A DNA stretch of 64,000 bases from Caprimulgus europaeus. Its lineage: Eukaryota > Chordata > Aves > Caprimulgiformes > Caprimulgidae. Positions 28,091 through 37,084 of this stretch are shown here, piece after piece. How positions within the stretch are numbered: position 1 is the first letter of the stretch; each line of letters opens with the position of its first letter. Location of the stretch: NCBI GenBank assembly GCA_907165065.1, contig OU015541.1, positions 434,001-498,000 of the forward strand. Direction: 5' to 3'. The position numbers and the translations under genes were made by a program. The notes beneath the pieces are model-generated. The model ran no database searches. It was not told the origin of the DNA and was given only the letters and a program-made list of their open reading frames with translations.

Positions 28091-28096
28091 TTTATT
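28091..28096 (-). terminator. SNX21: SNX21 polyadenylation signal
   Basis: TTTATT on the plus strand, about 330 bp after the SNX21 stop. The 28079-28096 stretch holds signals for both strands, so the two 3' ends nearly touch. Confidence 0.8.
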
Positions 28097-28421
28097 GTAT
28101 TCTGTAAGTTCTATGGGAAGTTCCTGGCCAGAGCCCCAGTCTGTGCCAGAAGCCTTCCCGTTCCCTTGTGCAGTGCCAGTCTGTCCCAGCTCAAGTCCCG
28201 TCCCAGCTCAAGTCCCGTCCCCCCTGAAGCCCCTGCAGCGGGGGAGCCGGCTCCCGGGACAGACTGACCACAGAAAGTGCATTTGCGAGGCAGCTCCCAG
28301 GCGAGGGCCGTGCTGCCTCCCTGCCCCATCCCTGCCCACGGCATCGCCCGCGCTGCTCCGGCCACCAGCCCCACGCAGCCCCTGGACCCCTGCCGGCGCG
28401 GGCCCCGACACGACACGGCGC

Positions 28422-29959
28422 TCACTCCAGAGGCTCCTTGATCAGACACTCCTTCAGGGTGGGCTGCTGCTGCAGGAGCGGGCCGGCCTCCCGCAGGCCC
28501 TGCAGCCGGGCTTCCGAGCGCCGCTTGTCCTTGCCCACCTTCCAGGCCAGGTGGACGTGGGCCTGCAGGAAGGGCCCCAGCAGCGGGTGGCTGTCCTGGG
28601 CCTCCAGCAGCTGCAGCGCCTGCTCGCAGCAGCCGTGGGCCTCGCCGAGCTCGTCCAGCTCCTGGTGGCAGACGGCCAGCCCGGCCAGCGTCAGGAGGAA
28701 GTGGCCGGAGCCGCAGACCCCCAGCCGGTCCTGCAGCCGGTAGGCGTTGGCCCAGGTGGCCAGGGCCTCGCGGTACATGCCGGTGCAGGTCAGGCGCTGC
28801 GCGGCCCGCAGGTCCTGCAGGAAGAAGAACTCGAGGAACTCGGGAGAGCGGCGGATCTCGGCGATGGAGTGCAGGTGCGACAGGAACTGCTCGAAGGCAT
28901 GGCTCCGCTTGGCAATGGTCTCGGCGGTGAAATTGCGGTGCAGCCTCTTTCTGGGGAAGGCGACGCCAGCCATGTCGCAGCCGAAGCGGCAGCGCAGCCG
29001 GCGGTTCAGCCGCTCAAAGTCCGAGTAGCGCCGGGTGATGGCGGCCGGGGCCTTGTCGAACCGGCCGGAGCGGATCAGGTAGATGGTGTAGAGCTGCGGG
29101 GTGAGCGTGTGTCAGCGCGGTGCCGCGGCGCGCTGCTCCCGCGGGGCTGGGCACAGCCAGGTGTGCGGCCACGGGGGGACCACGGCGGGATTGCCCGGGC
29201 GGGGGACAGGCCGGGCTGTTGGCGATAGTTACCTGAGGCTCATCTGAGCCGCCAGCACCGTCCGAGCAGCACGGGGGAAAGAGAGAGAAATAAGCGCCAG
29301 CCCTGTGGGACCCCCACCCGGGGAGGGAGCAGGATCCGTGCCCACCCCACACCCACCCCGCGCCCGCCCCGCCGGGCTCACTCACCACGTACTTGGAGGA
29401 GCGCTCGCTGACCACGCTGGCGCTGGTGACCTCGAAGAGCAGCCGCTGCGGTGCCAGGCTGCCCCGCGACTTCCGCCACAGCTCCTGCAGCTGCCGGGTC
29501 AGCAGGCTCCCGCCTGGGCGCTCGGCCGCAGGGCCCCACTCTGTGCGGGACAGGGGTGTCAGCCCACCCGCCGCGGGGACGGGGCTCTCGCCGCACCCCG
29601 ACGTCCCCGGGCCATCGGCCCCCATCATTGCTTGGGTACCCCCCGGGGTGCTGCGGCCCCGGGACCCCCCCGGCCCCCCAGCACCTACCTCCATCCTCCC
29701 CACCCACTGCCACTCCCGTTGGCTGCGGCGGCTCCCCTGGCTCCTCTCCAGCAGCTTCCTCCTCCTCCTCCTCCTCCTCGTCGTCGTGGCTGGTGAAGCT
29801 CAGGGTGCCGCTGAGGCGCGTCGACAGCCCCTCCGTGTCGTCCTCCAGCTCCGAGCTCTCCGGGAAATCCTCGGCCTCGCAGCCGCCGTGTGCCCGCTCC
29901 TCCCGCTCGCCCTCTCCCGCCAGCGCGTGTCGCAGCCGGTGCAGGATGCGGGCCGCCAT
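28422..29959 (-). CDS. SNX21: SNX21, sorting nexin 21
   Basis: PX-domain protein of the SNX20/21 pair that binds phosphoinositides on early endosomes. Three exons: 29959-29689, 29540-29386 and 29093-28422; 365 aa (human 373). The N-terminus MAARILHRLRHALAGEG and the FPESSELEDD block match the family, followed by an acidic Glu run. The PX domain covers about residues 115-245 with RRYSDFERL and FPRKRLHRNFT. The C-terminal PXB region (LTCTGMYREAL, LLTLAGLAVCHQEL) forms a TPR-like helical bundle. The 3' exon is one 672-bp piece. Confidence 0.96.
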
Positions 29960-31700
29960 CCCGGGATCAGGCCCGGCTGCTCGGACACGGCGGGACGGGC
30001 AGGGACAGGGCTGCGGGGGTGCTCTGGGTCACGCCCCTTCCCGGGACACCGCGGTGCCGGTCCGGTCCGTACTGTGCTGGCCCGGGCTGGGCTGTGCCGA
30101 GTCGGGCGGTGCTGAGCGATGGCCGCTCCGCTGCGGCTCGTCCCGGGATCCTCCCTGCGCGGCTCCGCCTCCGCCGGGAACCCGGATCGCGGTGGCGGGG
30201 ACGGCTCGGACCGGCACGGAACGGCACGGCTGGGATCGGAACGGCACGGCTGGGATCGGCACGGCCCGGCGCCGCCCGCCCCCAGCCGGTTACCGTCCCC
30301 TTTGTCCCCTGCCCGGGCTGTGCCGGCGGGACCCTGGCTCCCCCTGCCCGCAGCCGCAGCAGCCCCGCATCCAGGCGAGGGCACTGCGGGGTCCCGGGGT
30401 GCTGGTAGCCCCGTACCCCGGTACCCCACGGCCAGAGTCCGGATCCCGGGATGTCCCCGGGGCTGCGCTCGCCCCGCGCGAGTGGCTGCACCCCCGGTGC
30501 CGTGTTTTGCGCCGCGCCCGCTCGCTCCTCGAGGCGCTCTCGGGAATGTCTATTAATATCGAGGAACCGGCCCAGCTGCTGCCATCGCTCTGTCCCCTCG
30601 CCCGCTGCGCCCCGCTCCAGCACCCCGCACCCTACCAGGCTCCACTGGGACCCCTGTGCTCCCATGGGTGCGGGCAGGTCTGGAGGGGCTTCTGCACCCC
30701 GTACCCCTCCCCAGCCTCTCCCCATGCAGTTGCTGGGCAGGGTGGGACACACCGGGGGGCCCATCCCCAGCTCCCACCCTGGGAATGGGGGTCCTGGCAA
30801 GACCAGGCGCTGGGAACCTCCTGGATGTCCCAGCACTGGGACCCTGAGGGACAAGGTGGTGTCAGCCTGACCCCGCTGCAGCCCTGAGCCCCCGTGCAAC
30901 TGCCCCGGAGCACCACAGGGCACAGGCTACTTGGCCAGCATGTCCCCAAAGCCACCAGTCCACCGGGTGCTGGCACGGCTGCGGCGTGCGAGGGCAGAGC
31001 CTTCGAGGAGGGGCCCGGGCAGGTTTCCCACTTTCCAGCAGCATGGAAAGACGGGGCCTTTTCCAGACTCAGGAACCGGGTGCCAGCTCACCATGGACCC
31101 TGTACCGCAGGGGGCGGATGTAGTCTGTGCCCCCATAGGGGCTTCACGCCCCAGGCCCCCCGGGGTCTTTCCTCCCCGGAAAGACAGAGGTGGGGGCTGC
31201 AGCATGGCTCTGCCCTGGCCCACCGGAGCAGAAAATGGGGGTGAAAGGCAGTGAGGGGGGAACGCTGCCCCAGAGGAGCCCGGCCCCGTGCTGGGAGCCC
31301 ACCCCAGGCAGGACAGTGGGCGAGGGTCTGTGCACTGGGCAGACAGGTCGGGGTGAGGGGAGCCGTGGTCCCCTTGTCCGGGGGATGTTGGTGGCTCTGG
31401 GGCTATTTTTAACCCCCTCCTTGCTGAGCTGCCCTGGGCAGAGGGGTGCTGGGGGGAGGACAGAGCCGCCCTCCTGCCACGGCTCCGGTTTCCCTCCCCG
31501 AAGGGCTTGAATTTCTATCCCAGCTTCAGAGCCACGTTTAATCCCCAGCTCTTGGCCAATAATGCTTTGGCTAAATTAGGCAAAATGTGACGGTTGCCAA
31601 TCAGTGGGGCCAGATTTCCACCGGGGAGCTGATAGGCTGCCGGGTCCGGGGGGCCAGCAGCTGGGACACATCGGGTGGTGGGGACACTACAAATTGGGGT
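29960..31700. other. SNX21-TNNC2 intergenic region
   Basis: CpG-rich sequence to about 30.5 kb (the SNX21 promoter), including a short tandem repeat of GGAACGGCACGGCTGGGATC near 30218-30258. GC-rich spacer follows. No gene is recognised. Confidence 0.5.
31403..31412 (+). promoter_or_regulatory. TNNC2: MEF2 site upstream of TNNC2
   Basis: CTATTTTTAA is a perfect MEF2 consensus about 370 bp upstream of the TNNC2 ATG. A CCAAT box (31597-31601) and a CAGCTG E-box (31658-31663) lie between it and the gene, as expected for a fast-muscle promoter. Confidence 0.65.
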
Positions 31701-31776
31701 GCCAGGGGCACCAGGGACCTTCTGGGGACTTCTGCTGCAGGAGGTGGTGACTCCCTGGGGGAGGGAAACAGCAGAA

Positions 31777-33402
31777 ATGCCTTCGATGGTAAGTACTGCT
31801 ACGCGCCATGTGCCGCGTGCTGGGGTGAGACCTGGCCGGGCAGGAGGTGTTGGGCACCGCACGCACCTGGGGGGCTGAGCTGCCAAGGTGCCTCCATGGT
31901 GGCAGCCGGGAAACAGTCCCTGGGCCGGGCTGACCACGGCAGGCGAAGGCAGGGAGGTGTCGGGGTGGCACAGGGTCCCCTTGGGGGGTCTCCAGGAAGG
32001 GACTGTGCGGCTGCCCAAGGGACGCGGGTGCCCGGGGACACTGGATCAGCCCCGGACGGAGCTCAGGGCTGTGCGGAGGCGGCGGTGGCAGGGGGTGGCT
32101 GAAAGCCGAGCGCTGGGTCATGCGACCTGGTGTTGCCCCCGGCTCTACAGCCCACCCGCACCTCCAGCAGAAACTCGATCGGGGCCGACAGGTGCCCGTG
32201 GCCCCGCTGCTCCCTATAAGGGGAGCCAAGGAGATCCCAAAAATAGCCCAGCGTGCCTGGGATGCCAAGGCAGCACCCGGGGCCAGCAGCCTCTGCCCCA
32301 TGGAGCCCTCCTGGCTGGCGGGGGACCTTGGGCAGGCGGCTTCCCACAGCCCACCACCCTCACAGTGCCCAGGTGGCACCGGTGCTGTGGGGATTGCTGG
32401 GGGCTGCAGCTCACCCTGGCACAGCCCCATCCTTCAGCTGGGCAGAGGGTCTCCCCGCACCCCCCATGATGTCGGGTCTGTGCTGTGCGAGGGTCTCCCA
32501 GGCGTGATGCAGCAGCCGCGGTGACCCCGCTCCCTCCCCTTGCAGACGGACCAGCAGGCGGAAGCCCGCGCCTTCCTCAGCGAGGAGATGATTGCGGGTG
32601 AGAGCGGGGGCAGCGGGGAGAGGGGCCAGAGCCAGCTGAGGGACAGGGCTGGGCTCTGTCCTGCTGCCGTGGCCCCGTCCCGTGCACTGCCTGGCCGTGA
32701 CGTCCCTTCCCCACAGAGTTCAAGGCCGCTTTCGACATGTTTGATGCCGATGGTGGTGGTGACATCAGCACCAAGGAGCTGGGGACGGTGATGAGGATGC
32801 TGGGCCAGAACCCCACCAAGGAGGAGCTGGATGCCATCATAGAGGAGGTGGATGAGGACGGTGAGTGGCCCCCGGCAGCGGGCGGTGGGCAGCGGGCGCC
32901 GGGCGGGCGGCCTGACCCGCGCTTGGCTTCCTCCCTGTAGGCAGCGGCACCATCGACTTCGAGGAGTTCCTGGTGATGATGGTGCGCCAGATGAAAGAGG
33001 ATGCCAAGGGCAAGTCTGAGGAGGAGCTGGCCAACTGCTTCCGCATCTTCGACCGGTGAGTGGGGGACGATGGCTGCCCGCCCTGCCCGCAGGGGTGAGC
33101 GGGGCCACATCCTGCCCTCGCCCTCCGGCAGGAACGCAGACGGGTTTATCGACATCGAGGAGCTGGGCGAGATCCTGAGGGCCACTGGGGAGCACGTCAC
33201 TGAGGAGGACATAGAGGACCTGATGAAGGACTCGGACAAGAACAACGATGGCCGCATTGACTTTGACGGTGAGTGATGACCCCAGCCCTCGCCCCGCAGC
33301 TCCCGTGGCCACGCACCCATCCAGCGCACCCCGGGCATGGCCGTGGGCTGAGGGTGCTGCTCTCTTGCAGAGTTCCTGAAGATGATGGAGGGTGTGCAGT
33401 AA
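31777..33402 (+). CDS. TNNC2: TNNC2, fast skeletal troponin C
   Basis: Calcium sensor of fast skeletal muscle thin filaments. Exons: 31777-31788, 32546-32597, 32717-32860, 32941-33055, 33132-33268 and 33371-33402; 163 aa. The tiny first coding exon gives MPSM, then [19 protein letters not shown]; birds are known to have a four-residue MxSM leader where mammals have only M. All four EF-hand loops are intact: [36 protein letters not shown] and [12 protein letters not shown], each with Asp at 1 and Glu at 12. The end KMMEGVQ is canonical. Expression is probably driven by the MEF2, E-box and CCAAT sites upstream and by intron 1. Confidence 0.97.
32213..32246 (+). promoter_or_regulatory. TNNC2: Candidate muscle enhancer in TNNC2 intron 1
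   Basis: CCTATAAGGG (32213-32222, CArG-like with one mismatch, or a TATA box) and CCAAAAATAG (32237-32246, MEF2-like with one mismatch) lie 15 bp apart in the first intron. Confidence 0.4.
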
Positions 33403-33604
33403 GGGACCAGGCATTTCTCGGGCCGGTCGCTGCTCCCAGCCCTGCTCCACCCACCCGGGGAGCAGCAGCAGCTCCGCAGCACCCAGCCCCCGGCTGCCCA
33501 CCCCGGCTGGGCCCCTGCCCTGTGCCGGGCCCCCCGGTCTCACCCTGCTGCTGGCGGCCGAGCTGCTTCTCCCGCCTGTCGCGTGTGGTCTCCGTCGGAG
33601 CCTC

Positions 33605-33610
33605 ATTAAA
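33605..33610 (+). terminator. TNNC2: TNNC2 polyadenylation signal (ATTAAA)
   Basis: The common variant ATTAAA lies 200 bp after the TNNC2 stop; no AATAAA is nearer. Confidence 0.7.
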
Positions 33611-34337
33611 AGAGGAAAAGCTTGAGCTGCTGGTGTGGGATTTCACGGGGTGTTTGTGGGGAGGGGGCTGTGGCACCGTGCCCCCTGTGCCACACCCCAG
33701 GGACAGGGATGTGTCTGGGTGGGTGCCCCGCACCCCGTGCGGTTGGGCTCACCCCACGGGGCCGTGCTGGGGGGTGCGGGGGCCGCGGTTCCCACAGGGT
33801 GCTGGGCGGGTGCCAGCGCTGAGCTCAGAGTTTCCATGCGGAGCGGCCGGTTCACACGCCAGCAGGCCAGGGAGCGCGGCCCTGTCCCGAGGGGTCCCAG
33901 CAGGCAGTGAAACCTGGGAGGGGCTGGGGGGTCTGCTGCTGCCAGAGGGGAATCAGGGGACCCACTGCTGCCTGCCCAGCCCTGGGACCCCGCGTCCCAC
34001 CAGGATGGACATAGGGGACATGGCACAAAGGGGGGGTAGCAGCAGCCCCTCCCTGTGGGTTCGAGGCGATGCTGGAGCCTGTGTGCCCGCTCAGCCTGTG
34101 ACAGCCACCCTGCGCCGCTGCTCCTGGGGCCCTGCTCCTCCCCGGGCACTTGCAGCCAGGGGGACGAGGGGGACACACGCCCCAGGCCAGGGTGGGTGGG
34201 GGCCAGGGAGTGTCCAGAGCACACAGCTGGTGGGACACAGCTCGGAGCCCGTCACATCCCTGGGGAATAGGAGAGCTGAGCCCCCTGCAAAGCTGGGGGC
34301 CACTGCGGAGCCCGATCCTGCCCTGTCCTCACGAGGC

Positions 34338-35018
34338 ATGATGGCGCTGGGGAGAGGGGCTGCGTGCCATGTGCGAGGGACAGCGGGGACCTGTGCAGCA
34401 TCCCAGGCCGCCCTGTGCAAGGCCACAGCAGGGCACCGGCAGTTGGTGCTGCAGCTTGGGGGCAGCGGCGATGGCCCCTGGTTGCGGGAAGAACGGCGCA
34501 GAAGGAGCGCGGAGGCCCAAGAGCTCAGCACCGGTAAGGGGGGAGCTGCTGCATGGGGCAGGCAGAGAGGTGCTGGGGTCACCCTGGCTGTGTCCCCCCA
34601 TCCCACAGGGCTGCGACGGGTGCTGCTGGGGGAGCTGCGGCAGGAGCTGGTGAGCCCTGAGGAGCGGCGGGAGCTGGAGCGGCTGTGGGTGCTCTTCCTC
34701 TCCGCCCTGGAGCTCTTCCTGAAGGACCTGCGCCGAGCCCACCACCTCTGCCAGCTCTTCCCGGCACAGGGGGATGGTGCGGCTCTGCTGCACACCGGGC
34801 TGGGGGGCCAGCGAGGTGGGGGCCCCGCGCAGCCCCCAGCAGCCCCCCACCTGGAGGAGGAGATCGAGCAGGTGAGGGCCACGCTGGCAGAGATGGAGAG
34901 CGGAGCCAACATCCCACCGTGGACAGTGGAGGCCACACAGGCGGCAGGGACAGGCAGCACCACAGCCAGAGCAGCTCAGGGAGAGTCTCACCCCGGGCAC
35001 TGCTGCAGGGTGCTCTGA
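34338..35018 (+). CDS. R7BP/R9AP-family RGS-binding protein with Cys-Cys tail
   Basis: The family (RGS7BP, RGS9BP) anchors R7-type RGS/Gbeta5 complexes at membranes and tunes G-protein signalling. Two exons, 34338 (or 34341)-34533 and 34609-35018, give about 200 aa. Diagnostic blocks are RQLVLQLGGSGDGPWLRE, ELERLWVLFLSALELF and EIEQVRATLAEMES then NIPPWTVEATQAAG, in the same order as in R9AP. The C-terminal transmembrane helix of R9AP is absent; instead the protein ends HCCRVL. R7BP also ends with a Cys pair near the terminus that is palmitoylated, so an R7BP-like lipid anchor is inferred. The intron is only 75 bp, a multiple of three and free of stops, so intron retention would also be readable. 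The frame is open upstream, so the exact start is uncertain. Confidence 0.75.
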   Translation: MMALGRGAACHVRGTAGTCAASQAALCKATAGHRQLVLQLGGSGDGPWLREERRRRSAEAQELSTGKGGAAAWGRQRGAGVTLAVSPHPTGLRRVLLGELRQELVSPEERRELERLWVLFLSALELFLKDLRRAHHLCQLFPAQGDGAALLHTGLGGQRGGGPAQPPAAPHLEEEIEQVRATLAEMESGANIPPWTVEATQAAGTGSTTARAAQGESHPGHCCRVL

Positions 35019-35112
35019 GCAGGGCAGGAGAAGAGGTGGCAGGGCTGGCACCCCCCCTTGCACGCTCAGGTACCTTGGAGCAGGGGACAGGGCTCTATGT
35101 ACCCCAAGCGTT

Positions 35113-35118
35113 AATAAA
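35113..35118 (+). terminator. Polyadenylation signal of the R7BP/R9AP-like gene
   Basis: AATAAA 95 bp after the stop codon at 35018. It supports a real transcript ending here. Confidence 0.8.
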
Positions 35119-35233
35119 ACTTCTGTCACCCCATGGGGGTCGGTGTCCCTCTCTCCCCCAGAGGGGCCCCTGGGACCAGGCTGACTGAGAGGAGCACTCA
35201 CAGAACCCCCAGAATAAAAGTTATAAACATGCA

Positions 35234-35239
35234 TTTATT
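35234..35239 (-). terminator. UBE2C: UBE2C polyadenylation signal
   Basis: TTTATT on the plus strand, about 120 bp after the UBE2C stop. Confidence 0.8.
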
Positions 35240-35355
35240 TATACATTAACCGTGGCTCGGACTGCAAAATTAATTTAAAACCAGCCTATGATACAGAAAG
35301 CCGGGGGGAGGGGACAGAGATCCGGGTACGAGGGGGGCAGCGGCGGTGGCGTGGG

Positions 35356-36454
35356 TCAGGTGTCCTGGCTCTTGGCCTGCTTGGCGTACGTCTCCCGCAC
35401 GTACTTCTTGTAGGCTGAGGGGAGAGGGGACGTGGGGCTGAGGACACAGCAGGGCTGGGGGGCTGTGCCACTGCCCAGCCTGGCGGGAAGGAGGGCGCAG
35501 GGGGGACGCCTGCCTCGGACACTCACCGGTTTGGTTCTTCCAGAGCTCGGCAGCGTGTGTGTTCAGGGGGCTCTCGATGTTCGGCTCTGGGGATGGGAGC
35601 TGGGTCAGTGGGGGGGGGGGAGGCCTGGACCCCCATGCCCACCACCCATAGCTAAGCTTGGAGGGGAGCCCCAGCACTCACCCCCCAGCACCCACCTGCC
35701 AGCAGGCTCTGGATGGAGAGCAGGATGGTGCGGACGTCGTAGAGGGCCGACCACTTGTCCTTGAGGATGTCGAGGCAGATGTTGCCCTGGGTGTCGACGT
35801 TAGGGTGGTAGCAGGGAGTCAGGAACCGCACGGTGGGTGCCGTGTAGGGGTACCCGCTGGGGAACTCCAGCGACAGCCGGAACCGCAGCTCCTCATAGGC
35901 CTGGGGACAGGGGTCAGGGGGGCTGCGGCTCAGGGGCTGCCCCTGCCCCGGGGAGGGACGCAGGGCAGCCCCAGTCCGGGGTGCGGGGGGGGGCCCCAGC
36001 GCGGCAGTGGGGTGCTCAGGGAGGACTGAGACCACCCTGAGCGAGGGGAGCAAGGCAGACACCCCCGCCCCGTCCCGGCTCTCACCGTGCCGGCGGCACC
36101 GTCGATGGTCCCGATCCACTTGAAGAGGTTGTCGGACTCGGGGAAGGCAGAGATGCCTTTGTCACCAGACATCTGCGGGGGCGGCACGTCAGGGCGGCCC
36201 GGACTCCCCGGCTGGGCCCGGGACCCCCCGCCCGCCCCGGCTCCTACTCACCATGAGCGCCATCAGCTCCTGCTGCAGCCTGCGGGGGAAGCGCACGTTA
36301 CCGGTCCGGTCCGGCAGAGGAGCCCCAAGCCCCCTACCCCCGCCCCCGCTCACCTCTTCCCCACCGAACCGCGGGCCGCCGTCGCTCCCGCCTCAGCCGC
36401 TTTGCGGGCGGCAGCGCTGGGCACGGCGGCGGGGTCGGCGTTCTGCGAGGCCAT
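35356..36454 (-). CDS. UBE2C: UBE2C, mitotic ubiquitin-conjugating enzyme E2 C (UbcH10)
   Basis: E2 that starts ubiquitin chains for the anaphase-promoting complex. Exons: 36454-36354, 36279-36252, 36172-36086, 35900-35696, 35586-35527 and 35414-35356; 179 aa, the same as human. The N-terminal extension starts [10 protein letters not shown]. The UBC fold includes [24 protein letters not shown] and HPNV; the catalytic Cys is C114 in GNICLDILK, the same number as in human. The end ([11 protein letters not shown]...) matches apart from the last residues. The promoter carries cell-cycle elements (see 36801-36953). Confidence 0.97.
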
Positions 36455-36800
36455 GGCGGCTCCCGGGGCGCTGGGCCACGCACCTGCCTCAGCCGCCGCT
36501 GCCCAGCGGTGCACGGGCGCTGGACGCGGCTCCCGCTCCCAGGCGGTACCGCACCGGGCTCCGCTCCCTCCTGCCCGCGGCTGCACTCGAGAAAGGACGC
36601 GGACGCCGCCGCGGTTCTCCCGGTACAAAGCAGCGGTACCTGGGGCCCTCCCGGTGCGGAGCCCCGGTGCGGTGGCGGTGCGCCTTCCCGGTACGAAGGA
36701 GCAGTCCTGAGAGCTCCCGCGGTACAGAGCGGTAGTGCCGATGCGGAGCGGTCGCTATCCGGTGCAGCCGCCCTGCCCGGTCCCGTCCGGCCGCGCCCCG

Positions 36801-36953
36801 TTTGAATGTTTCCAACGTCCGGCGCCGCCACCAATCAGCGCGCAGCCCCGTTCGAGTCAGCCAATCGCCGCTCGCCCAGGATGCAGCTGCCACGGTAACG
36901 GTCGGCAGGCGCCGATTGGCCGCTGGGCGATGCCCCGGAAGCGCCGTGATTGG
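36801..36953 (-). promoter_or_regulatory. UBE2C: UBE2C cell-cycle promoter: CHR-like hexamer and four CCAAT boxes
   Basis: TTTGAA (36801-36806) matches the CHR motif of G2/M genes. CCAAT at 36831-36835 and 36861-36865, and the reverse ATTGG at 36915-36919 and 36949-36953, lie upstream at spacings of about 30, 54 and 34 bp. CHR plus NF-Y boxes spaced about 30 bp apart is the known layout of DREAM/MuvB-regulated mitotic promoters. Confidence 0.75.
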
Positions 36954-37057
36954 CCGCTGCCGCGCGACGCGGAGCCGCGGGTCCCGGCGGGCCCTTAAAG
37001 GGACAGACACCCCCAATCCCGGTCCCCAGGAAGCGGCGGAGGCGGGTGCGAAGTGGC

Positions 37058-37063
37058 TTTATT
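37058..37063 (-). terminator. DNTTIP1: DNTTIP1 polyadenylation signal
   Basis: TTTATT on the plus strand, only about 25 bp after the DNTTIP1 stop, giving a very short 3' UTR. It abuts the UBE2C promoter. Confidence 0.8.
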
Positions 37064-37084
37064 GGGGCCTCGGGGGGCGGGGCC

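Noticed and set aside
32213..32222. CCTATAAGGG as the TNNC2 core promoter TATA box
   Set aside because: No ATG-containing exon with a donor follows it, while ATGCCTTCGATG|GTAAGT at 31777 gives the expected avian leader exon. Kept as a possible intronic element instead.
32434..33606. 390-codon minus-strand frame over TNNC2
   Set aside because: It is antisense to well-conserved TNNC2 exons and shows no domain.
33273..34337. Upstream part of the 581-codon frame before the R7BP/R9AP-like gene
   Set aside because: It starts inside TNNC2 intron 5 and crosses the TNNC2 last exon and polyadenylation signal; only the part after about 34338 matches the family.
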